Origin: Polyrhizophydium stewartii
Taxonomy: Eukaryota; Chytridiomycota; Chytridiomycetes; Rhizophydiales
DNA length: 33,600 nt
Direction: 5' to 3'
Assembly (NCBI GenBank): GCA_027604665.1
Contig: JADGIZ010000055.1
Coordinates: 1-33,600, forward strand
Position numbers and translations under genes: made by a program. Below, piece by piece: positions 1 to 12,300 of this stretch. Within the stretch, counting starts at the first letter, position 1, and every line of letters begins with the position of its first letter. Under the pieces are notes generated by a model. That model was not told the origin of the DNA. It saw nothing but the letters and a program-made list of their open reading frames with translations, and made no database searches.

Positions 1-2691
1 GTCGTGCGATGCCGCCGCCGATGCCGCCGACGCCGCCGCCGCCTGCTGCTCCGCCCGCCGCACGTGCAGCTCCGCCACCACGCCCAGCCACCGCTCGTCC
101 AGCAGGTACCCGTCGAGCCCGCCCGCCGCCGCCGCGCCGGCCGCGTCCAGCACCGCCCACATCCCCTCCGCGATCGCCGCGTTCGCCACGTCGCCGAGGT
201 CGTCCACCAGTGCGCCGAGCTGCGCGCGCCAGACCTGCAGCAGCATGCACCGCCCGCCCTCGTCGCCGACCTCCCTCCATGCCGGGCTCTGGACCACCGC
301 GGCAAGCAGCTGCTGCGACCCGACAATGTCGCACGCATCGCGGCCACCCAGCGCGCGCAGCACGTTGTGGTGCACCGCATCGCCGTCCTGCAGCTTCGTG
401 ACGATTCGAGTCGCCGCGTCCCTGTGTGCCTCGGTCGATCCTTGGCACTGAGCCGTGCGCACAATCCCCGCGAGCATGAGCTCGAGCCCCGTCATGACCT
501 GCGTGCGGCAGCGTGCCTCGACTGCCCCTCCCCTCAGCGGCTGCGTCTTGGACACCGCCCACACAAGACTGTCCAGCAGCATCGGCGTCTGGGCAAACAC
601 GTCCACTGGCGCAGAGTCAGCTCCTTGCCGCCAGCCGCACATCCTGTTTAACGTATTTTCGGTTCCATGGCTCACCTGCCGCGCTGTCCACCAAAATGCT
701 CAGGATCGCATGGTTCAACCGCGAATTCAGATCCGCCGATGACTGCGCGAGCGTCTTGTCCCGCACCGCCGCGTTTTCCTGTTTGCAACTGCCCGTCGCA
801 ATCATAAAGAATGCCTGGATGCGCTGCATCAGGGTCATGCCTGCGATGGCCCGCGTCCTCGAAAACACCTTTTCGCCGCGCTCGAGAGCGTCTTGCGCCG
901 CGTTGACCAAGCTGACCACCGTGCACAGCAGCGCTGCTTGCCACGACTCTCGCATATCCTGCGGCTCGCCGAGATGCTCCATGCATGCCGACCACGCCGC
1001 CTGAACCAGCGCATCATCAAGTGCCGTCGCCCCGGTCTGGATGCTCCGGGTCGCGACAGCCATGATGCCCACAAGCGACGGGACCGCAAGCACGATGGCG
1101 CGCTTCTCAAATTGGCCCACCAAATCCTACATGCATCGAGTCAGCTGCCGCCGTTGCAATCATTCACAGTAACGGCCACCGCTGACCACGAGCAGCTGTC
1201 GGCCGTGGGCGTTGCGTGATATCTGCCAGAGCTTGTCCGAGGCACATGCACGCTCAAACAGCCACTGCGTTTGCTCGCCCGGGTCATTCCTTTCGCATGC
1301 TGCCCCGCTCGCACTCTCTTCCACCGCCTCCTCGATCCACACGATCGTCTTGATCTGCGCTTCAGCAGCCCATCGCATTGTACTCGTCCCTCGTCCAAAC
1401 CCGCTCACCAGACTGGTCAGGACGGCGCTCCAGGATGGCACCGCGCCGCACACGCTCCACAGCCAAGCCAAGATGGCTGCGTCGTGCGAGCGATCCACGG
1501 CCAGAAACGACATGGCCATGAGCGAGCCTGCAGATACGGTCCCTGCGCGCGGTACAATTGCAAGCCAGTGCTGCTCGAGCCACTCGAACAGGCACGACAC
1601 GGTAAACGGCCGCATCATGCTGTTTGCGTCTTGAACCGACAGTACCTGCGAGACACATCCCGTCGCAGCCGTAAGCACTGTGCTGCCCGTGCACTCTGAG
1701 CAGCAGAGACTCACGCTGAGCAGATACAGCGCGTGGTGCAGAGTCGAGGTTGTTGCCTTGAGCGGCGCGTCACCCGGAATCGCTGCCGCGATCGTCAGGG
1801 TGCGTGAGACGGCGTCGAGGATGCGGTCGGGGGGCAGCGGCTGGACGGCCGCACCGCGCGTCGTGGCACCAGCGCACTGGCCATGAACAACCAGCACGTA
1901 AAGCATGCGCAGTCCAACATCAAGCAACACGCGTGCGTCTATCACGTCTGCCTCCTCAAGCCGTGCAACAGTCCGCGCAAGCGCCGTCGCGTCGGAGCAG
2001 TCTGCATGTGTGACGCATCGCCGTGTGAGCGAACAGCGAGGCGTGCCATTCGCACAACACATGCTCGCCCACCATTGATGCGCACCAGGTGGAACAGGAA
2101 CGACTCTGTGCTGCCGTCTTCGCCTGTCGCATGTGCTGGGCCGGTGGAGAGGCGGTCGATCTCGTGCAGCGCAAGGCAGTTGATGACGTTGAGCACAAAC
2201 ACGTCAAACACCGTGTATGCGTCGTGCAGCCCAAGCTGCTGCTTGCACTCCTGCGCGACGTCGATGCAGCCGGACCATACTGCAGCACGCCATCATATTT
2301 AGCGCTAGTGTTGGCGATGCGAGAGCAGGACATTGTCTCACCAAGCCGCGCTGCCGTCCCAACGCGGAGAGCACGCATGCGCGGCGCATCGTTTGCTGAG
2401 GAGAGCGCCTCGGAGATTGCCGACAGCACGCGGCCGACCGCAACTGGCTCGAGCGTGCGCATGCAAAGCATCTACGTCTGCACAGGTCAGTTGTCGCAGC
2501 TTTACAGCGCGCACTCCGTCGAACCCGCGCACCGGTGCAAGCGATCTGGCAACGAACGCCATGGCGCCGCGCTCGTCGCCGCGCGCAACCAGCTCGTCCA
2601 GGTGGGCGGCTGCATCTCTGCCGCTCTCGCTGCTGCTCTCTGGCTGCGACAGCGGCGGCTGCGTTGCGCTCGTTGCATCGGACGGCTCCAT
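1..2691 (-). CDS. Unrecognised large helix-rich protein (5' part, runs off left edge)
   Basis: I do not recognise the family. Six exons can be joined in one frame: 2691-2533, 2471-2342, 2279-2073, 2001-1187, 1126-676 and 605-1, giving 789 residues with no stop before the window edge. Introns are 60-71 nt with donors such as GTGCGC, GTGAGA, GTGGGC and GTGAGC and CAG or TAG acceptors. The donor at 1186 (GTCAGC) is the least certain. The product is rich in Ala, Leu, Val and Cys and reads as successive amphipathic helices, so a HEAT/ARM-like scaffold is possible, but no signature repeat was identified. There is no signal peptide or clear membrane segment. The start is the Met at 2691 (MEPSDATSA); an in-frame Met at 2724 is an alternative. 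It is divergent from calnexin, with 182 bp between the start codons. The coding call rests on consistent frame across five splices. Confidence 0.72.
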
Positions 2692-2873
2692 CGCAGGCAC
2701 AGTTCGCACGGCGATCGACCGCATCTCCCACGGTCGCTCGTTCCGCGCGCTGATTCGCGCATCCCACGATTCAGCACCGCCGGAAAAACATAGCTGCAGC
2801 CAATGGGCGCGCGCCACCGCACAGCGCGGACCAAAGTGCAGAGATCGCGCGCCGGGCACTTTGCCAGGAAGAC
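2692..2873. promoter_or_regulatory. Shared divergent promoter region, with CCAAT-N9-CCACC near-ERSE
   Basis: This 182-bp stretch separates two divergent start codons. A CCAAT box lies at 2800-2804 on the plus strand, about 70 bp before the calnexin ATG. It is followed after exactly nine bases by CCACC (2814-2818). The metazoan ER-stress response element is CCAAT-N9-CCACG, so this differs at one base. That arrangement fits an ER chaperone gene, but the region is GC-rich and a chance match is possible. No TATA box is evident. Confidence 0.35.
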
Positions 2874-5444
2874 ATGCGCTTCGCCCTCGCCGCCACCCTC
2901 GCGACCGCCGCCTTGGTTGCCGCCGACGCCCCGGCGGCCGCCGACGCCAACGCCGCGCCCAAGCCAGACGCTTCCGGCCCCGTGTTCAAGGTGCGTCTGC
3001 TCCCCCCCCCTTGCATGCCTGCGCCTGCTGCTCAACGAGCGGCGATCGCCGGAATCGCCGCCACAATCACCACCGCCCGCACCTGCCCGCACGCTGACCA
3101 GACTGCCTGTCGCCGCACGGCCGTGTCGGCCTGCATCTGCCTCGCACATGCATGCCTCGCCGCGCCCTTCCCAGGCCACCGCCATCAAGGCCCCCTTCCT
3201 CGAGCAGTTTGTCGACGGCTGGGGGTCGACCTGGATCCCCTCGACGGCCAAGAAGGTCGTCGACGGCGTCGAGGACGAGGAGCTGCTCAGATACCGCGGC
3301 AAGTGGGACGTCGAGGCCTCGACGCCCGCCGTCATTGTCGGCGACAAGGGCCTGGTCGTCAAGACCGCCGCCGCCCTACACGTGAGTGCCGCCGTGCTCG
3401 CCCGCACGCCTCCTGGCAGCCGTCTCCGCCCAAGCCGCTCGCCGGAACAGGACGGAACATGAGCTGGCTGCTCCTTGCGCGGCCGGCCGACGCTGCTGGG
3501 GCGGGCCGCCGCCGCCACCCGTGCCACGTAGCTAATACACTCCCGCGCATACCCCTCGGCCGCCCCTCGGCCTGCTCCACATCGGCTGCGCCGCCACCAT
3601 CCAGGCCATCTCGGCCAAGCTGCCCAAGGTCATCGACCCCAAGGGCAAGCCCCTTATCGTCCAGTACGAGGTCAAGCTCCAGAACGGCCTCGAGTGCGGC
3701 GGCGCATACATCAAGCTGCTCACCCACACGGACAGCTTCGAGCCGACCAGCTTTGGCGAGAGCACGCCGTACACCATCAGTGCGTTTGGCCAGGGAGAGG
3801 CACGAGCTTCGCGGCTGTGTCTCGGCGGCTGATGCAGTCCGCTGTCCCGCACAGTGTTTGGCCCCGACAAGTGCGGCGGCAACAACCGCGTCCACTTCAT
3901 CTTCCGCCACAAGGTGCGACTGGCGCGCTCAGAGCCAGTGTGCTTGCCGCGCGGCGCAGCGGCCGCATTTCGGTGCTGACTGCCTGCGCTGCATCGCCGT
4001 CCCAGAACCCGGTCAACGGCAAGATCGAGGAGAAGCACCTTGCTGCGCCTCCTGCGGCCATCATCGACAACAAGACCAACCTCTACACGCTGATTGTCCG
4101 CCCCGACCAGACATACGAGATCCTGATCAACAACGAGAGCGCCTCGTCCGGCTCGCTCCTCGAGAACTTCACGCCGCCCGTCAACCCGCCCGCCGGTGCG
4201 CCTGCATGGCCCGGCACCTTGCCAATGGCCGATTGGATCCACGATGCTGACAGAACCCGCCTTCAACAGAGATTGACGACCCCACGGACAGCAAGCCCGC
4301 CGACTGGGTCGATGTCGCCAAGATCCCCGACCCCAAGGCGACCAAACCCGACGACTGGTGAGTGTCCAGACACCGCCATCGCTGCGGCAATGTCCAGAAA
4401 CTGGCTTGCTCACAACTCGACTGCCACTGCTGCCTCCTTTCCATGCACATGCCCGCAGGGACGAGAGCGCGCCGCTCGAGATCCCCGACGAGGACGCCAA
4501 GCAGCCCTCTGACTGGCTCCCCAACGAGCAGGCATTCATTCCCGACCCCAAGGCTGAGAAGCCCGAGGACTGGGACGACGAGGAGGACGGCGAGTGGACG
4601 GCGCCGACCGTGCCCAACCCCAAGTGCGAGGCCGTCTCGGGCTGTGGCGAGTGGGTCCGCCCCAACAAGCCCAACCCCGCATACAAGGGCAAGTGGCGTG
4701 CGCCGCTCATCGACAACCCCGAGTACAAGGGCGAGTGGGCACCGCGCAAGATCCCCAACCCTGACTACTTTGAGGACAAGACCCCCTCGGACTTCACCAA
4801 GATTGTGGGTCCGCCGCACCTGGCTGGCGACAACTCGCCGCACAGATTGCTGATGCTGCTGCGTTGCATCGCTGCAGGGCGGCCTCGGCATCGAGCTCTG
4901 GACCATGCAGAACGGCATCATGTTCGACAACATCTACATCGGCCACAGCGCCGACGACGCCAAGAAGCTCGCCGACGAGACGTGGGCTGTCAAGGCCAGC
5001 ATCGAGAAGGCGCAGGAGCCTGAGCCTGCCAAGGAGGACGAGAAGGCCAAGGGCCCCGGCGCCGCCGGCCGCATCACACAGGCCGTCCAGACCGTCAAGG
5101 ACCAGACGCTCGAGTTCGTCGACCGCGTCCAACAAGACCCGCTCGCCGCGATCAAGGAGCTGCCGCACATTGCTGCCCTCCTTGCGGTTGTTGCCGTCCT
5201 GCCCATCTTCCTGATCGCCTCGTTCGTCACCAAGGTGAGGCCTGGTTGCCCCCGCCTTGCATATGCATCACTCCATCACGCTGACGCTCTGCGCCGAACA
5301 CGCGAGCAGAAGACGACCGTCGAGGAGCCCGAGGAGGATGGCGACGACGAGGACGAGAAGGAGAAGAAGGAGGACAAGCCCGCCGCGACTCCCTCCAAGA
5401 AGGACACCAAGGCCAAGGCCAAGGCGACGCCCAAGAAGGACTAA
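2874..5444 (+). CDS. CNX1: Calnexin (ER lectin chaperone)
   Basis: Calnexin binds monoglucosylated glycoproteins in the ER membrane and helps them fold. Nine exons: 2874-2990, 3175-3381, 3605-3779, 3855-3913, 4006-4195, 4270-4357, 4459-4804, 4878-5234, 5310-5444, giving 557 residues, close to the family size. Visible parts: a signal peptide (about residues 1-17); the lectin domain, with HAISAK at the exon 2/3 junction and the cysteine pair of ECGGAY and DKCGGN; a proline-rich P-domain with repeated IPDPKA..KP.DW type-1 units and GEW-type type-2 units ([17 protein letters not shown]); the segment [17 protein letters not shown]; one membrane helix near residues 491-511; and an acidic, lysine-rich cytosolic tail encoded by the last exon. 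The gene is convergent with coronin-7; the 203 bp between the stop codons hold nothing recognisable. Confidence 0.97.
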
Positions 5445-5647
5445 GCGCGCCGTCTCTCCTGCAACACAATTCCTGCAGACGTGCTCATCATGAGCTGACT
5501 TGCCAGAGCACACGGACTTGCTCGCATGTCTCTCCCTCCCCAATCCGACCACTATCGCCGCAATATCAAACATTCCGCACATCAGCAATCGGGCGTCTCG
5601 CTCGGCAGTGTGTTTACGTGCCGCAGTGCTTGCGCGGTGTCCGTCCC

Positions 5648-8600
5648 TCAGTCCCACTCGTCGTCGGCGACGCCCTCGACCAGATCCTGCGGCAGCGGGC
5701 CCTTGGCGCTCTCCTCGATCGCCAGCTGGAACATGGCTCGCATCGTCTGCGTTGGCAACCAGTCAGCACGCGATCAGTGGGATGCTTCCAACCCCCGCAT
5801 CCCGACTCACGGCCTCCTTGCGCTCGTCCTCGGACTGCTCGCGCGCCAGCGTGGCGGCCATGCGCGGCTCGGGCTTCTTCTCCTGCGGCGCCTGCGAGAC
5901 TTGGCTCATGCCTCTGTCAGCAACGCCAGGTCGCCAACCGCACGCCTGGGGAGCCACCGTGCAAGAAACTCACGCGGCACCATGTCCGCGGGGCGAAGGT
6001 CGATGCGCTTCACCTCGCCATCGACGCCCTTGGCCCAGTCCTCTGCCGACACGGCAGGCGTCTCGACGTCAACCGTGGGCACAAAGATGTCGTCCTGAAA
6101 GAAGTCCTTTTGGAGCCGCGGCACCGTGAACGAGATGCGCTCAATGGCCGACGCCGCGAGCCGCACGGCGCAGAGGACCTCGATCTCGCGCACGCGGCAG
6201 TAGCGCTTGGGCAGGAACGCCAGCGCCGTCTGCTGCGATCCGCCGGGAACCGAGTACCGCGTGAGCAGCAGCGGCGCGGCAGCCGCATCCGCGGGCATCT
6301 CGTAAAAGGCCATCGTCGACTCGCCGCGTCCCGCCAGCACGAGCAGGCTCGTATCCGGGTCAAAGTACGGGATCAGCATGCCCGGCGTCGTGTCGAGCGA
6401 TGTCGAGTTGAGAGGCTTGGACAGGTCCGACGCGTCATAGACGTTGACCTCGCGCTGGCTCCCGCTTGCCAGCGCACCGCAGCATCCGGCGGCGATTGTC
6501 AGCCTCGACGGCTGCTGCGATGAGGATGATCAGGCGTTGCGATCCCTCACCGGCCGAACCCGACTGTCAGCAATCTGCCCGTGTCGCCCACCCACAGCAC
6601 TCTTGCCGCCTTGACGCCCTCGTGCGCCGGCCCCCGCTGGAGCAGCTTGCCGCTGCGGGCGTCAAACACTTGCACGGTCTTGTCGCGCACGACGCACGCC
6701 ACGCGGTCGCCGCGCGGGCTGAACGCAACGCCGAGCACCTGGTCCGACACCGTGAACGACGCCACGGCCGCGCGCGCGACCAGGTTCCAGATCTTGACCG
6801 TCGGCACTGGCCCGCCGGCGCCGCCTTGCTCGGGAGAGTACGTCAGCAGCACGTCCGCGGCCGTCGGGTGGAAGGCGATGATCGCGACGCGGCCATTGTG
6901 CGCCAGGAACGCCGCATCCGGCGCAATCTGTGCGTCCGCGGCGAGCCCGCCATCGGGCACCGTGAACAGCCGCACGCGGCCATCCTCGCACCCGGTCGCG
7001 ATGCGCGCGGGGTTGAACGGGTCCAGCTTAAAGTCGTGCAGGTCCGATCCGTTGACGATGCATGGCACCAGCGCGGGGAAGCGCTCCTTGCGCTCGACGG
7101 GCCACACGCCAACACGCCCGCCGGGTCCGGCCATCGAAAAGGCGAGGAACTTGGTGTTGGCTTGGAATGCATCTGTCTCGTTGGCCAGGTTGACGCTCAG
7201 GCCCTTGAGGTCCTCGTACTCGCTAGCCGTCTTGCCCGCAATGAAGCGGTATGCAGAGTGCTTTGGCAGGTTGAGCTTCACTGCTGGCTTTGCGGGGACA
7301 GCCGGAGGTGCTGCCTTGGCAGCCGGAGCAACGGCAGCCGGAGGCGCGGCTACAGCCGACGCGGCAGCCGAGGCGAGCGCCGCTGGTTTGAGCGGGACTG
7401 CGGCGGGTGCCTGGGCCGAGCGCGATGCTGGCCCCGATGCTGGAGTGGCGGCTGGCACGGCGCTGCCGCGCTTCGCAGGATCCAGCGAGACCTTGTCCGG
7501 CAGCTTGTTGCCACCTGCAATCCACTCGGCCGCGTGCATCGGCGCCACTTCGCCCGTGGTGTCCGGGAAGATGTCGGCGTGGAAGTCGGCGTGTGTCTTG
7601 CGCGGCACCACGGCCGAGACAGGCACGATCGCGGATCCATCCGACGTCACACCGAGCACTCGGGCAACTTCGCAGCCCATGATGTCCAGACCGAGCTTGG
7701 GCACCAGGCATGCACCGGCGAAAGTCGTGGTGCCCGTGAAGGGCATCCCTGCCGAGTCAACCGGCGCGGCGGGGTTGTCTGTCTTGATCTCGACCCAGCG
7801 GATGCTCGTGTCTCCCTGCGCGAGGCGTCAGCGTGCGATCTGTTCGGAGCTGGTGCCATCTCTCGCGCACCTTGCCAGCAATGAACAGCATGCTTGTATC
7901 GGCGTCATACAGTGGTGTCAGGATTCCGGGCGACGTGTCGATCTTGGTCGTCACGAGCGGCTGCGCAAGGCTGCGCTCGTCCCACACGGAATACTCTGCG
8001 CAGATCCGTTGTAAGCGTTACACTTGGCATGCAACGGTGCCCCGCAGCGCGTCGGCGCACCCCTGTCGCGACGAGCGTTGAAGCCAGTCGTGAACAGCAT
8101 GTCGGACGATCCAGCCCACACGAGCCTGCTTGGCTTGACGCCATTGTGGGCCTCGGCAGACTGCAGGGCGTTAAGCGTCGTCAGCACATAAACGCTGTGC
8201 AAGAGAGTGTCTGCATTGGGCTTGCCTTGACCCACGCCTTGCCGGCACGAGCATCGTAGATGCGCAGCTTGTTGTCCTTTGCGATCGACGCCAGCAGTGC
8301 GCCGTCCGTCTTCCTGCGCATCCCAGGCACTCTGGTCAGCCGACGCACTGCAGCACACCTGCCGTCCCGCGGCGCAGATGCCGCACCATGCGAACGACTG
8401 CACCACGTCGCCGCCGTCCAGGCCAAATGCGGGCGACTGCGCCGCAACATCCCAGATCCTGATATCGCTCGCGGACGCCAGCGCGAGCACGCCGCTGGCC
8501 GTTGGATGGAACAGCAGTGCCTCGATGCGCCGTGGCTCGGCGGGCAGCGCGGCCAGCACGGCTGGCGCCTCGCCGCCTGCTGCAGCCTGCGCCGCCGTCA

Positions 8601-9038
8601 CGGACCAGAGCCGCACCGTGCCGTCGTCGGCACCAACGGCCAGCGTCTGTGCGCCGTCGCTGCCGCGCCACGGAGCCCAGTCCAGGTCCGTGACGCAGGG
8701 CCCGACGTGGAGCTGCTGCACCGAGTCGAGGCGGCCGGCGGCCGACACAGGGACAAGCCCAACTGATCCGCCGCTGCTGCCGGCGCGGAAGGCGACAGCC
8801 GCGCTGCTCGCCTTGATCGGACAGGGCTCGGTCCCCGCCGCGTGGACGGTGCCGGGGGCGGCGAACGAGAGCCATGTCTGCGAGAGGCGGCCGCGCACCG
8901 CAGCCCGGCCCACCACAGCCGTAAGCTCGCTCGTCAGCACGGTAGCGACGGCGCACCCCGCGGCGGCCAACGTGCCTCGCGCTTGCCCGCCGACACGACC
9001 GAGTGGCGATACTTTGAGAGGTTCTGGAATCGCTTCAT
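5648..9038 (-). CDS. CORO7: Coronin-7 / POD-1 type two-propeller coronin
   Basis: Coronin-7 proteins link actin regulation with Golgi and endosomal traffic. Nine exons on the minus strand: 9038-8976, 8877-8387, 8313-8232, 8160-8061, 7995-7871, 7815-6551, 6464-5974, 5911-5811, 5746-5648, giving 938 residues (human about 925). The first half opens with FQNLSKYRHS, the coronin signature, followed by WD repeats and GKGDTSIRWVEI. After an Ala/Pro-rich linker the second propeller follows (DLKGLSVNLANETDAFQ; then FFQDDIF). The C-terminus is a short Arp2/3-type acidic tail ending PLPQDLVEGVADDEWD. Intron 1 needs a GC donor (8975). Acceptors for exons 7 and 8 are AAG and GAG, so those boundaries are a little less certain, as is the exon 3 donor (GTCAAG at 8231). 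The gene is divergent from WDR63. Confidence 0.95.
8878..8975 (-). other. GC-AG intron 1 of coronin-7
   Basis: The minus-strand donor reads GAG|GCACGT and the acceptor TCGCAG. Splicing here is phase 0 and gives RHSVVSAGKRETW, which has the same spacing between the Arg-His and the Glu-x-Trp as animal coronin-7. The GT donor alternative further upstream (GTCGTG) would delete eight residues of that conserved spacing. Confidence 0.8.
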
Positions 9039-9377
9039 CCGAGTATGGGCAAGTCGAGTGGCGCCTTTGGGCCTGGCGCCATCTCGGGCATGATCTGCGG
9101 TCTGCACGGCAGCGGCGGGCAGGGTCAGCCCAATCGACCCGAGCCGCAGGTGTAACGCCCAGGCAGCGCCCCTGTGAGCCGCACATGGCTGCCCTCAGTC
9201 TCCGGATCGCACGCGGATCTCTGGGCGACAGGTGCCTCTGCTGGCAGGAGCACGCTGGCGCGGAGCACACGGTGCCTGCCTGGGCGTTGGCGGAGTGTGC
9301 GCGCATCCTCAGGGCATCCGGGCACCACCAAGCATTTGCAGAGTCGCATCTCGAAGGCGGCCATCGAGCTACGCAAC
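9039..9377. promoter_or_regulatory. Divergent intergenic region, coronin-7 / WDR63
   Basis: There are 339 bp between the two start codons. The WDR63 reading frame stays open upstream to about 9174 but lacks family resemblance there, so it is treated as 5' leader. I searched by eye for an RFX X-box (a ciliary-gene element) and found no convincing copy. No other element is recognised. Confidence 0.5.
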
Positions 9378-12300
9378 ATGGAGGAAGGCAAAGTGCCGTC
9401 CAAGACTGATGTGCGCAAGAGCAAGGCCGAGCTGTCGTCGCGGACCGGAAGCGTCGCCAAGCTCTCGGACTCGCGCAACGGGTCCAAGCCTGCGCTCACG
9501 CGTGCGGGGTCCAAGGTCGCCAGCAACGGTGCTCTTGCGACAACAAAGTTGCGCTCGCGGGCGGGATCCAAGAGCATGCTGGCCGAGATGCCCGGCGAGG
9601 GCGGCCAAGGCGCGGGCGGCGAGGGGGGCGTGCCGGCGCCTCAGCAGCAAGGACAGGGGCAGCGCGAGCCGTCGGCGCGGCAGGGTCGCGCGGGCTCGCA
9701 GGCCAACATTCTCGGCGATGCCGCCGCCGCCGCCAGCGACGCGCCAAACACGGCCGGCTCGGCGACGGCGCCGGGCACCGGCGGCGCCAACGCGCTCTAC
9801 AACTCGGACACGCGGGTCGAGGGCGTGATGCCACTCTTTCTCACGAGCATGACGCAGGAGCTGTTCAAGGTCAAGACGGGCGAGGACGTGACCGAGGAGA
9901 AGATGTTCAGGGTCATCCCAAAGGCAGATCTGCTGAGCGACATTCAAGCCCGCCTCGCCATCTCAGATTTCCAGCCCGCAAAACAGCTGATCATCGTGGG
10001 TCGCATCTCCATTGAGCGCTTGCGTCTGCATATCCGCTACAGGCTCTGCTGACGCATCTCGCCGCCCATCGGTCAGAACTTCCCGCGCGAGGAGATGCTG
10101 TTGCATTTCGACCCAGAATACAAGTACGGCCAGAACTTTTTCCTGTGCATCACCGTCGAGGCCATGGATGCTTTTCTGAACGTGCGGCAATATGCTGCAG
10201 TTCCGCAACGACATGCGAGCCCGCGCCGCTGACCGATCGGATGATTCATATCAATGCAGCCGGTCGTCAAGGAAGAGCTCGTTGACACGGTTGACGCACT
10301 CAACAAAACGGAGCGGCCTCGAGTGTGGAAGACGCTCGGGAGCGACAAGGAGATTGAGATGGAGCGGGTCAGGAACACTCGCGAGCTGGTGCGGTAATGA
10401 TCGCTCTCGCGTGGTCCGCTTCTGTCGCTCCTGCCCAACTGACTTCGCGCGCACGGGCAATACGTGCAGGTCACCGTCAAGGTGTCGCGCAAGCGCAGCG
10501 AGTTCAAGACCATGTGCAAGTTTGGTGACCGCGACGCGCACGATGGATTTCTCGAGTGCCGCCCCTACCGAGACGCCAACTACGACCTGGTGCGCATGGA
10601 AGTCAATGCCGCGGTGCAAGCCGTGCCCGACATCGTCGGCAAGTCGGTGCAAACGGCGTGGTTCCGGCCCATCAATTTTGCGTGCCAGTATGAGCCCGCG
10701 GTCATGTCCGCCAAAGACCAACTCTATCTACTGAACTCGCAGACCATGGACGAGTTTCTGCAGGCCGTGGCCGTTCGGTGCGCAGCTGCAAACATTGTGT
10801 GCCACGCGCAGCATTTTGGTTGCTTGCTGACACCGGATTAACCTCCTGACAGGTTTGAGCAGGCGCTCCAGCAAAACACCATCACAAACATCTTCCGCGA
10901 TGACTACTCGCACCTGGGCGACGACGAGATGGCGCTCGACCAAGGCGCGCACACGGTGCTCCAGGAATACCAGTCTTTCACGGACCTCATCAACAGCAAG
11001 GACCGCTGCATCTCGTGCATCGATTGGCACCCGAGCCAAAAGGGTGGGTCGAAACCACAGCAGTCCACGCTTTGTGACGAATGCCTGACACGAGTTGGCA
11101 CGTGCTGCAGGCGTCCTCGCCATCTCCTGCACACAGCGCATGGCGTTTGAAGACCGCGTCGAGCGAGGTTTCAACGTGCGGTCAAAGCAGTCGCTCATCA
11201 TCATCTGGAGCTTCCACGACCCCATCCATCCGCAGCTCATTCTCGAGGCTCCAGAAGACGTGCACGCATTCCGGTTCAACCCCGTCGACCCCAACATTGT
11301 CGTCGGTGGTTGCACCAGCGGCCAGATCGTTATGTGGGATGTCAGCGAGTACCAAGACAAACTCAAGTCTGCCCGCAAGACCGAGAGCGAGGGATCTGGC
11401 GGCGACGAGGGTAAGGACCGCCAAGTCGAGACGCCTGTGCTCAAGTACAGCGTCGTGTCGTCAATCGAGGCGAGCCACCGCGCCACAATCACCGATATCC
11501 ACTGGCTTCCGCAGAACTTTGAGGTGCCGCTCGCAGATGTCAAATGAGTGCGACAAGTGCGTGCAAAGTGCTGACGGTGTTTCACAAGCTCGCCAACAAC
11601 GGCGAGCTCGTGGAGCATGCAGAGTCGGGCCACAAGCAGCTTCTCACCTCGTCGCTCGACGGCACCATTGCATTCTGGGACCTGCGGTTCAAGAAAGAGT
11701 GGAAAGCGCTCGATCTTGCATGGCGTCCGTTCCTCAGAGTGCGCTGCATTATGCCCTAGATGCTGCGCATCTTTGAATCGAATGCTGAATCGAGCACACC
11801 AGGTGCCGCTCAGTTCGCTCGACAACACATTCGACTACAGCTTGACCAAAGTCAGTGTGCGCACGACCATTGCGGAGAAGCCCAAGACAGGTGCGTACTT
11901 GCCCGAGCTTGTATCGGTGATTTTTCAGGGTGCTCACGGTCTGCATGCCCACCAGCCGACGGAGAAAACCCGCCGCGCGACGCTCCGTCGAGCGCTGGCA
12001 AGGAGAAAGACAAGAGCGCTCCACAAAAACCTTGGACATCAAAGTTCTACTGCGCCACAGAGGAAGGCGATCTGATCTACGCGGACTGGATCGCCGAGAA
12101 GACAACCGAGGAGAAAGGTTTGTGCCACGCAACGGGAGCCAGTCGCAGGCTTGCGGTCTCGCTCATTCGCTGCCATCAGCATCGCGTCTCGAAGCAGCGT
12201 TCAGCTCTCACTTTGGGCCTATGAGCGATCTGCAGCGGTCGCCGTTCTTCCCCGACATTCTCCTCAGCGTGGGCGGCTGGACATTCAATATCTGGAAAGA

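Noticed and set aside
3532..4758. 408-codon minus-strand open frame opposite calnexin
   Set aside because: It crosses several well-supported calnexin introns and exons alike, as expected of a compositional shadow.
6466..8014. Two 470-codon plus-strand open frames opposite coronin-7
   Set aside because: Both overlap the large coronin exon in antisense, are Arg/Ala/His-rich and match nothing.
9174..9377. N-terminal extension of WDR63 upstream of 9378
   Set aside because: The frame is open but Arg/Ser/Cys-rich and unlike the family; the Met at 9378 precedes the recognisable charged N-terminus.
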